Source: Pseudomonadota bacterium | Lineage (GTDB): Bacteria > Pseudomonadota > Gammaproteobacteria > Enterobacterales > Enterobacteriaceae | DNA: 12,069 bases | NCBI GenBank assembly: GCA_023454395.1 | Contig: JAEYFY010000020.1 | Coordinates: 1-12,069 of the forward strand | Direction of reading: 5' to 3' | In this document: in pieces, positions 1-6,014 of the stretch | How positions within the stretch are numbered: position 1 is the stretch's first letter | Layout: each line of letters starts with the position of its first letter | Position numbers and translations under genes: made by a program | The notes under the pieces: generated by a model | What the model was told of the DNA's origin: nothing | Databases searched by the model: none | Seen by the model: only the letters and a program-made list of their open reading frames with translations

Positions 1-5
1 ATCTA

Positions 6-1184
6 ATGAATAATATTTATAATGTCAGTGAAAAACTCTTTCAATTAAATGACTTTAGTAAAAAAACACGACAAGACCTGCATAAAATACCTGAGCTATC
101 AGGTGAAGAATATAAAACATCTAAATATTGTCGTGAATTAATGGAAAGTTTTGGTTATCAAATTAAAACTTTTGATGGATATACTGGTTTCACAGCAGAC
201 TTAATTGTTAATTCTGAATTTCCATTAATTGCTATCCGTGCAGATATGGACGGATTAGAAATGCCAGACTTAACCAATAATGAACACAGTTCAATCCACC
301 AAGGTTGTGCGCATAACTGTGGTCACGATACCCATATGACCATGGCATTAACCAGTGCTAAGTATCTTGCCGAAAATAAACAAGAGATGACATCCAATGT
401 CCGCTTTATTTTCCAAATGGCAGAAGAAGATATGCGTGTACCTGGCGCTGAAAAAATGGTGGAAATGGGGTGTATGGAAGGCGTTGATGAAACATACGCA
501 CTTCATAATGATGCCGCTATAGAAACAGGTTGTGTTCGCTTTAATGATGGTGTGATGTCGTCTTATGGTTCAGCATGGACATTAGATGTTTATGGTGTTT
601 CTGCACATGGTTCAACACCACACAAAGGATTAGATGCCATTCGTGAAGCAACGCGCTTAATTGACTATATGGATTATGTTGTTGCCAAAAAGACAGATCC
701 ATTTAGCCCTGCGGTATTTGGTTGTGGCATGATCAATGGGGGAACAATCCCTAATGCATTAGCTGATCACGTACAAGCTCGCGGTACTATCCGTTCTATG
801 GATGAAAATACCGACCAAGTACTGAAAGCAAGTTTTGATGAAATCGTTGCACGCAGTACAGCGGGTGGATTTAAAACCACATTAAGCTATAGCGGATACC
901 CTGCTGTTGTGAATCATCCAACTGCACATCAGCGTTTATTAGATGCGATGCGTAAATTCTTACCAGAAGAAAATATTGAATCGAACGGTAAACCAATGAC
1001 AGGCAGTGAAGACTTTAGCTATATGGTTAACGCCACAAAAGGTAAGGTTGGTGCCATGTTCTTCTTAGGAAGTGGTAATCAAGCGAAAGGAATTAATAAC
1101 TACCTACACGCTAATCCTTATTTTGTCGATGATGATTGTTTATTAGTGGGCGCTCAGATTTTTGTAAATATTCTGACTCGCTAA
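6..1184 (+). CDS. M20D-family metallo-amidohydrolase (N-acyl amino acid / peptide amidase type)
   Basis: This 392-residue protein has the layout of the M20D amidohydrolases (hippurate hydrolase, IAA-amino acid hydrolase and N-acyl amino acid deacylase relatives), which cleave amide bonds using a metal pair in the cytoplasm. Visible motifs in order are the RADMDGL strand (residues 78-84), the metal-binding CGHD (C105, H107), AEE (E140 as general base or E141 as ligand), ALHND with ligand H167, the SAHGSTPHKG lid/dimer segment (H201), GSEDFSYM (333-340) and LHANPYF with ligand H368. No expected ligand is missing, and there is no signal peptide. The length is normal for the family. The ATG at base 6 is the first available start and gives a normal N-terminus; its ribosome binding site lies beyond the window edge. 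It is not ArgE, although E. coli argE lies near ppc, because the CGHD motif is of the M20D type. The substrate cannot be told from sequence. It runs toward a convergent CysB-like regulator, so sulfur or amino-acid scavenging is possible but unproven. Confidence 0.9.
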   Translation: MNNIYNVSEKLFQLNDFSKKTRQDLHKIPELSGEEYKTSKYCRELMESFGYQIKTFDGYTGFTADLIVNSEFPLIAIRADMDGLEMPDLTNNEHSSIHQGCAHNCGHDTHMTMALTSAKYLAENKQEMTSNVRFIFQMAEEDMRVPGAEKMVEMGCMEGVDETYALHNDAAIETGCVRFNDGVMSSYGSAWTLDVYGVSAHGSTPHKGLDAIREATRLIDYMDYVVAKKTDPFSPAVFGCGMINGGTIPNALADHVQARGTIRSMDENTDQVLKASFDEIVARSTAGGFKTTLSYSGYPAVVNHPTAHQRLLDAMRKFLPEENIESNGKPMTGSEDFSYMVNATKGKVGAMFFLGSGNQAKGINNYLHANPYFVDDDCLLVGAQIFVNILTR

Positions 1185-1189
1185 CCTTT

Positions 1190-1264
1190 TTCTTATTCTG
1201 CCTAAGCCCGTTCATTGCCCCCGCAAGAACGGGCTTATTCTTATTCTACTTCTATTCTTATTCT
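1190..1264. repeat. Three copies of the 10-mer TTCTTATTCT
   Basis: Identical copies lie at 1190-1199, 1238-1247 and 1255-1264. They flank the terminator, and the last overlaps the stop codon of the regulator gene. They may be a low-complexity slippage product; no function is evident. Confidence 0.5.
1203..1245 (+). terminator. Rho-independent terminator of the M20 amidohydrolase gene
   Basis: The arms TAAGCCCGTTC (1203-1213) and GAACGGGCTTA (1227-1237) pair perfectly over 11 bp. Inside them, after a single bulged A, TTGC and GCAA (1215-1218 and 1223-1226) add four pairs around a CCCC loop. A T-rich run follows on the plus strand. The other side is purine-rich on the minus strand, so the hairpin looks one-directional and the convergent regulator has no obvious terminator of its own here. 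Confidence 0.85.
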
Positions 1265-2271
1265 GTCGCGATATTATTAATATTTACAGAACGCAAATCA
1301 GGCAATCCCTGATAGACCTCTTTACTGTGCCATTGTGTTTCCCATTGATCTGGCATCTGAATAATATTTCTATCAATATGGGGGGCATAGAGAGAAATAA
1401 ACTCATGCATATAATCTTTCATATGAGTATGTTTACTAACACAAATATGGGTATAACTTGGTTGCACTAAATGATCGATATTAATACATTTTAGTGCGCC
1501 ACTATCTTCTGTTTCATCATATGAAGCAGCTGCAATAACACCGATGCCTAAATGTCGCTTAACATAGTATTTAATAATCTCTGTATCCGTCGCGGTTAAC
1601 GCCACCTTAGGCTTAAGATTATTTTTATAAAAGACTTTGTCTAATTTAGATCCTCTCGTAAAACCAAAAACATAAGTAATCAGTGGATACTCTGCCATCT
1701 GCTCGATAGTAACCTGCTCATCATCTTTCAATAAAGCAAGAGGATGATCATAAGGAACCAATAAACTACGCGTCCAGCGATAACAAGGCAGTGTAATGAG
1801 ATCTTCATAAAGGTGCATAGATTCTGTCGCTATCGCAAAATCCACATCACCATTTTTAACCATTTCCGCTAATTGAGCCGGTGCGCCCTGATGAAAATGT
1901 AGCGAGATATTAGGGTAATAACGACGAAAGTGATCAATCACATTCGGCAATGAATAACGAATTTGTGTATGTGTTGTCGCAATATGTAAATCGACTTTTT
2001 TATTACGATCTTCTTCAGCCACAATGCTTTTGATCCGGTCAACTTGCCCAAGGATATCGCAAGCAATTTTATGGACTTCTTTACCCATAGGGCTTAATGC
2101 TAATAAGTTATTATTTTTACGCACAAATAGCGACACACTTAATTCATCTTCTAATATTTTTAGTTGCTTACTGATTGTCGGTTGTGAGGTATAAAGTTTT
2201 TCAGCTGCATTAGTAATGTTGAAATTATTTTTCACGACTTCAACAAAGCTTTTCAGTTGATTAATGTTCAT
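1258..2271 (-). CDS. CysB/Cbl-type LysR transcriptional regulator
   Basis: This 337-residue LysR-type regulator has an N-terminal winged helix-turn-helix (residues about 1-60, with NAAEKLYTSQPTISKQLKIL at 21-40) and a C-terminal periplasmic-binding-protein-like effector domain. Its resemblance to CysB is strong and nearly gap-free over residues 1-180. Examples are IATTHTQ-RY-LP, HQG-P-Q-AE, DFAIATE--HLY-DL--LPCY and TY-FGFT. The residues that bind sulfate in CysB are all present: T100, T102, Q103, T149, and T205 for CysB T202. The start is chosen at the ATG at 2271 because MNINQL then aligns with the first residues of CysB and an AGG lies 7 bases upstream. A GTG at 2295 would add eight residues that have no counterpart in CysB. 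The protein is about 13 residues longer than CysB, mostly at the C-terminus. It is probably a paralogue of the housekeeping CysB, controlling a sulfur- or amino-acid-related function; the target genes are not shown. Confidence 0.9.
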   Translation of the reverse strand: MNINQLKSFVEVVKNNFNITNAAEKLYTSQPTISKQLKILEDELSVSLFVRKNNNLLALSPMGKEVHKIACDILGQVDRIKSIVAEEDRNKKVDLHIATTHTQIRYSLPNVIDHFRRYYPNISLHFHQGAPAQLAEMVKNGDVDFAIATESMHLYEDLITLPCYRWTRSLLVPYDHPLALLKDDEQVTIEQMAEYPLITYVFGFTRGSKLDKVFYKNNLKPKVALTATDTEIIKYYVKRHLGIGVIAAASYDETEDSGALKCINIDHLVQPSYTHICVSKHTHMKDYMHEFISLYAPHIDRNIIQMPDQWETQWHSKEVYQGLPDLRSVNINNIATE

Positions 2272-2317
2272 AGAGGTACCTGGGTTCATTTGCACAAATG
2301 CGCGGTTAATTATTAAA

Positions 2318-2346
2318 TTTATAAGTTGTTATTCTAATACGGGTAA
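2318..2346 (-). promoter_or_regulatory. Candidate promoter of the CysB-like regulator gene
   Basis: On the minus strand, TATAAA (2318-2323) is a 5/6 match to the -10 box. It is preceded at 17 bp by TTACCC (2341-2346), which is only 3/6 for a -35 box. Between this promoter and the start codon lies a near-palindrome, CATTTG-CA-CAAATG (2287-2300), that could serve autoregulation. The DNA is AT-rich, so chance matches are likely. Confidence 0.3.
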
Positions 2347-2354
2347 GGACGAGG

Positions 2355-2515
2355 CTATCTTTACTATCTCTGTCGTGATATCCCGTCATACTATTTCGAT
2401 ACTATCTTGATATAATCAATAATAAGAATAGCGAGATCTATTCTATTATCCACATTTTCATCTTCACTATTCGAAAGAATAATAAAGTAAAATAAGGTGT
2501 TATTATTTTCTATTT
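2355..2515 (+). repeat. Cluster of CTATYY motifs upstream of the regulator gene
   Basis: CTATCT, CTATTT, CTATTC or CTATTA occurs at 2355, 2364, 2391, 2402, 2438, 2443, 2467 and 2510, with one inverted copy (GAATAG) at 2426-2431. Two copies form an 11-bp-period direct repeat, CATACTATTT (2387-2396) and GATACTATCT (2398-2407). Another pair forms the perfect 7-6-7 dyad at 2425-2444. Helical-period spacing is typical of multimeric regulator sites, but no specific factor is recognised. Confidence 0.4.
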
Positions 2516-2715
2516 CCCTTTCGGTCTTTGTATTATGCATAATACCCATACAAATGCGTTAGCCTGTATCAAAAAACACGACAAATCAAATTAACCGATT
2601 GTTATTTATGATAAAAATCGATCTTGTTTTTTAATTTTTCTTTTCGAAATTTTAAGTTCACTTAACGTAAATTTAAAATCTCTCGCACTGCAAATTTTAC
2701 ACAAAAGCAGAATTA

Positions 2716-2737
2716 CGTTATGATAACGATCACATTT
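2716..2737 (+). promoter_or_regulatory. Putative CRP (cAMP receptor protein) site upstream of proP
   Basis: TATGA-TAACGA-TCACA (2719-2734) matches the CRP core TGTGA-N6-TCACA at 9 of 10 positions and is flanked on the right by TTT as in the consensus. It is centred 264.5 bases before the proP start codon. A TATGTT box at 2751-2756 would start RNA near 2763, placing the site near -36, over the -35 region. In E. coli, CRP sits near -34.5 of proP P1 and represses it while co-activating P2. The agreement in layout supports the call; binding itself is inferred. Confidence 0.6.
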
Positions 2738-2752
2738 TAATACTAGAGGCTA

Positions 2753-2772
2753 TGTTTTGTTATATCAAAACA
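2753..2772. promoter_or_regulatory. 20-bp dyad, possible regulator site upstream of proP
   Basis: Perfect 7-bp arms TGTTTTG (2753-2759) and CAAAACA (2766-2772) are separated by TTATAT. The dyad lies between the CRP-type site and the sigma-S-type -10 box, centred about 60 bases before the inferred start from that box. Dyads with interrupted T-N11-A symmetry at this distance suit LysR-type regulators, but no specific factor can be named. No Fis consensus (G-N14 window-C) is visible here. Confidence 0.3.
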
Positions 2773-2807
2773 ACAAAAAAAACTTCCTAAAATCTTATTT
2801 AATCTCA

Positions 2808-2818
2808 TCTATACTTAA
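2808..2818 (+). promoter_or_regulatory. Sigma-S-type extended -10 box for proP (P2-like)
   Basis: TCTATACTTAA matches every position of the sigma-S extended -10 consensus KCTAYRCTTAA, with TATACT (2810-2815) as the core. No -35 box stands out at 16-18 bp, which is usual for RpoS-dependent promoters. The start would be near 2822, about 169 bases before the proP ATG and about 95 bases after the CRP-type site centre. E. coli proP P2 is RpoS- and Fis-dependent, so a promoter of this class is expected. Confidence 0.55.
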
Positions 2819-2990
2819 TAAATATTCTCTTATCTATTAGCTTAATATCACTATTTAAAATAGGTAGAAGTAAGCTGTTTTTTAGTGAACTTTTATTACT
2901 TACTCCTCTCGCTAACAAATAGTCACTTCATTTCTTTTAATTAATTGAATAACAAGAAATTACGAATACCTTAATAAAAGGTCACTTAAT

Positions 2991-4493
2991 ATGAAAATGA
3001 AGAAGAAAAGAAATAAACCATTACAAATCAATGATATAACAATTATTGATGATAGTAAGCTGAAAAAAGCCATTACCGCTGCGGCGTTAGGTAATGCCAT
3101 GGAATGGTTCGACTTCGGTGTCTACGGCTTCCTCGCTTATGTTTTAGGTCAAGTGTTTTTCCCTGGCGCATCTCCGGGTGTACAGATGATTGCAGCCCTT
3201 GCCACATTCTCTGTACCTTTCCTTGTAAGACCATTAGGTGGCATTGTGTTTGGGATGCTAGGGGATAAATTTGGTCGTCAGAAAGTGTTATCTGTCACCA
3301 TCATTATTATGGCACTCAGTACGTTTGCCATTGGTCTTATTCCTGCTTATGAAACTATTGGGATCTGGGCACCCGTTTTATTATTGCTGGCTAAATTAGC
3401 ACAAGGTTTCTCCATTGGTGGTGAATATTCCGGCGCGGCGATTTTCGTTGCTGAATACTCACCAGACCGTAAACGTGGATTTATGGGAAGCTGGTTAGAC
3501 TTCGGTTCTATTGCTGGTTTTGTTCTGGGTGCAGGTGTTGTTGTACTTATTTCTACTACCCTTGGAGAAACAGCATTCCATGAGTGGGGATGGCGTATCC
3601 CGTTCTTCTTAGCATTACCATTAGGTCTTATTGGCTTATATTTACGTCATGCTTTAGAAGAAACGCCTGCATTCCAACAGCATGTTGATGAAATGAACAG
3701 CGATGATCGTAAATCTATCGAAAATCCACCGCGTGTTTCATTACGTGAAATCGCATCAAAATATTGGAAAAGCTTAACGGTGTGTGTCGGTTTAGTGATT
3801 GCCACTAACGTGACCTACTATATGTTATTAACGTATATGCCGAGTTATTTATCTCATAACTTAAATTATTCGGCAGATCACGGTGTACTGATCATCATCG
3901 CGATTATGATAGGGATGTTGTTTGTACAGCCTGTCATCGGGTTATTGAGTGATAAAGTTGGCCGTAAACCATTTGTTATCGGTGGTAGCATCGGGTTGTT
4001 TGTCCTTGCTTACCCTGCGTTTATGATGATTAACAGTGATGAAATCGGCTTAATTTTCTTAGGATTATTAATTCTTGCGATCCTACTCAACTGTTTTACT
4101 GGGGTAATGGCATCGATTTTACCCGCCATATTCCCAACGCATATTCGTTATAGTGCATTAGCTATTGCATTTAATATCTCTGTATTAGTGGCAGGTGCAA
4201 CACCAACAGCAGCCGCTTGGTTAGTTGAAGCAACCGGTGATTTATATATGCCTGCTTATTATCTGATGATTGTTGCGGTTGTCGGTTTGATCACAGGGAT
4301 TAAGATGATTGAAACTGCAAATAAACCGTTACGAGGCGCAACCCCTGCGGCATCAGACAGATCAGAGGCGAAAGAAATTCTGTCTGAGCATTATGATAAT
4401 ATCGAGCAACGAGTTGAAGATATTGAAGCTGAAATTGAGACATTACAGAAAAAACGCCAAGCACTTATCGATCAACATCCTAAATTAGATTAA
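2991..4493 (+). CDS. proP: ProP, osmosensing proline/glycine betaine:proton symporter (MFS)
   Basis: ProP takes up proline, betaine, ectoine and related osmoprotectants with protons when osmolality rises, acting in the inner membrane. The protein is 500 residues, the same length as E. coli ProP, and alignable throughout. Examples are GNAMEWFDFGVYGF (34-47), ATFSVPFL-RPLGG, SPDRKRGFMGSWLDFGSIAG and YYMLLTYMPSYLSHNL. Twelve hydrophobic segments lie between residues about 30 and 440. The MFS signature loops are GMLGDKFGRQK (88-98) and GLLSDKVGRKP (317-327). The cytosolic tail (about 460-496, EILSEHYDNIEQRVEDIEAE onward) is the coiled coil that tunes the osmotic set-point in E. coli. R489 matches E. 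coli R488, the core residue that favours an antiparallel dimer. The ATG is preceded by AAAAGG at 9 bases. An in-frame ATG two codons later is possible but worse placed. A CRP-type site and a sigma-S-type -10 box lie upstream. phrB follows after 10 bases with no terminator. Confidence 0.97.
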   Translation: MKMKKKRNKPLQINDITIIDDSKLKKAITAAALGNAMEWFDFGVYGFLAYVLGQVFFPGASPGVQMIAALATFSVPFLVRPLGGIVFGMLGDKFGRQKVLSVTIIIMALSTFAIGLIPAYETIGIWAPVLLLLAKLAQGFSIGGEYSGAAIFVAEYSPDRKRGFMGSWLDFGSIAGFVLGAGVVVLISTTLGETAFHEWGWRIPFFLALPLGLIGLYLRHALEETPAFQQHVDEMNSDDRKSIENPPRVSLREIASKYWKSLTVCVGLVIATNVTYYMLLTYMPSYLSHNLNYSADHGVLIIIAIMIGMLFVQPVIGLLSDKVGRKPFVIGGSIGLFVLAYPAFMMINSDEIGLIFLGLLILAILLNCFTGVMASILPAIFPTHIRYSALAIAFNISVLVAGATPTAAAWLVEATGDLYMPAYYLMIVAVVGLITGIKMIETANKPLRGATPAASDRSEAKEILSEHYDNIEQRVEDIEAEIETLQKKRQALIDQHPKLD

Positions 4494-4503
4494 GAGAGGT
4501 TAC

Positions 4504-5931
4504 ATGCACCCGTCTTCTGTTCATTTGGTTTGGTTTCGTAATGATTTAAGAGTGACGGATAACAAGGCACTCTTTAACGCTTGCCAAGATACACAAGCAC
4601 AGGTGCATGCTATTTTCACCGTAACGCCTGAACAATGGAAAGCCCGCAATATGGCTTTGTCATGTCAGGCGTTTATTCATGATGCTTTGCTAGATCTGTC
4701 AACATCACTGGCAAAACTCAATATTCCACTGACTGTCGTGATTAGTGATACTTATTCAAATGCGGCCGATAAAGTGGCTGAGTATTGCCAACAACATCAA
4801 GTCACTGCGCTTTTTTTCAATCACCAATATGCTCTTAATGAACAACGCCGTGATAAAAAAGTCATTGAGTTACTAGAGAATAAGACAACCGTTTATGCTT
4901 ATCATGACAATGTATTTATTCCGCCGGGTAATGTAATCACCCAACAAGGGGAGATGTATAAAGTTTTTACTCCCTTTAGAAATGCATTCTTGCGGCTCTT
5001 TTTTTCACAAAATAACGCTTCATTGCCTATCCCAGAGATCAGGGCGCATCAAAAAACGGTATCACCTTTAAAGGCACCGCTATTTTCACTTGAAAATACA
5101 AGCTCGCCCTCTTTTATCTCTACTGAAGAAGAGGCACTTAAACGCTTAAAACAATTCTGTTATGAAAGCGTCCCACATTATGCAAAATGGCGAGACATTC
5201 CTGCAGTTGATGGCACCAGCCGATTATCCCCCTATCTTTCGATTGGATTACTGTCTATTCGGCAATGTTTTAATCGCCTTTACCAAACTGAACCTGATTT
5301 CTTAGAAAACAACACATCAGGTGCATTTGTTTGGTTTAATGAACTTATTTGGCGAGAATTTTACCAACACTTAATTGTGGCAAATCCCAATTTATGCAAA
5401 CACATTGCTTTTCAGCTTTGGACAGAAAAAATCAATTGGCGTAACAACCAAGATGAATTTAATGCTTGGACTCAAGGCGCTACGGGATTTCCTATTATTG
5501 ATGCTGCGATGCGACAGCTTAATCAAACAGGTTGGATGCATAACCGCTTACGTATGCTCACGGCAAGTTTTCTTATCAAAGACTTATTAATTGATTGGCG
5601 TTGGGGTGAACGTTATTTTATGTCACAACTGATTGATGGTGATTTCGCATCAAATAACGGGGGTTGGCAGTGGGCTGCATCAACAGGAACTGATGCCGTA
5701 CCTTATTTTCGAATTTTTAATCCTACTACCCAAGGTCGTAAGTTCGATCCTGATGGTGAATTTATCCGCCATTGGCTTCCTGAACTCGCCAATGTGCCGA
5801 ATCGCTATATTCATACACCTCATGAGTGGGCAGCAAAAACCAATAATTCTCTTGATTATCCATTACCCATTGTTGACCACGCAAAAGCACGAGTAAGAGC
5901 GATTGAGTCTTATGAAGAAGCAAAAAAATAA
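4504..5931 (+). CDS. phrB: Class I CPD photolyase (deoxyribodipyrimidine photo-lyase)
   Basis: PhrB splits cyclobutane pyrimidine dimers in UV-damaged DNA using blue light, FADH- and a folate antenna. At 475 residues it matches the E. coli enzyme (472) end to end. The antenna Rossmann domain opens with [10 protein letters not shown] (7-16), and the FAD-binding helical domain fills roughly 210-470. Family residues seen include [48 protein letters not shown] and [20 protein letters not shown]. The electron-transfer triad is intact (W312, W365 and W388, equivalent to E. coli W306, W359 and W382), as is the flavin-facing N384. Residues matching the methenyl-tetrahydrofolate contacts are also present: E113 in YALNEQRRD and C298-K299 in NLCKH. 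GAGAGG ends 5 bases before the ATG. The gene lies 10 bases downstream of proP, so it is probably read from proP promoters. In E. coli phrB has a different neighbour, ybgA. Confidence 0.97.
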   Translation: [475 protein letters not shown]

Positions 5932-5963
5932 AATCAATATCAGAGATAAGAAATAAAAAACAA

Positions 5964-5994
5964 AAAAACAGCGCTGTTATTAAGCGCTGTTTTT
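5964..5994. terminator. Bidirectional terminator between phrB and ppc
   Basis: The core arms ACAGCGCT (5968-5975) and AGCGCTGT (5983-5990) surround a 7-base loop. An A-run on the left and a T-run on the right extend the stem, so transcripts from either side end in a U-tract. It serves phrB on the plus strand and ppc on the minus strand, whose stop codons lie 33 and 20 bases away. Confidence 0.9.
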
Positions 5995-6014
5995 ATTGCT
6001 AAATACTGGCGACG

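Larger units (their letters stand above)
2272..2990. other. Gene-free AT-rich control region between the regulator gene and proP
   Basis: About 720 bp separate the divergent regulator gene and proP. I find no credible coding sequence: the open frames starting with ATG are under 20 codons and lack a well-spaced Shine-Dalgarno. The half next to the regulator carries clustered CTATYY motifs and the dyad AGAATAG-N6-CTATTCT (2425-2444). The half next to proP carries the CRP-type site, the TGTTTTG-N6-CAAAACA dyad and the sigma-S-type -10 box described separately. The length is unusual for a bacterium and suggests layered control. Confidence 0.7.

Noticed and set aside
6-1184. Identification of the first gene as argE because argE lies near ppc in E. 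coli
   Set aside because: The CGHD, AEE and LHANPYF motifs are of the M20D type; ArgE belongs to a different M20 subgroup, and this gene is not adjacent to ppc here.
2411-2416. Perfect TATAAT on the plus strand, possible additional proP promoter
   Set aside because: There is no acceptable -35 box at 15-19 bp, it lies about 575 bases from proP, and such boxes are frequent by chance in this AT-rich region.
2535-2594. Nineteen-codon open frame upstream of proP beginning MHNTHTNALA
   Set aside because: It has no Shine-Dalgarno and no detectable features, so it is likely random in AT-rich DNA.
5375-5896. Open frames of 71 and 87 codons on the plus strand inside phrB
   Set aside because: They lie wholly within the well-conserved photolyase frame, have no start signals and resemble no family.
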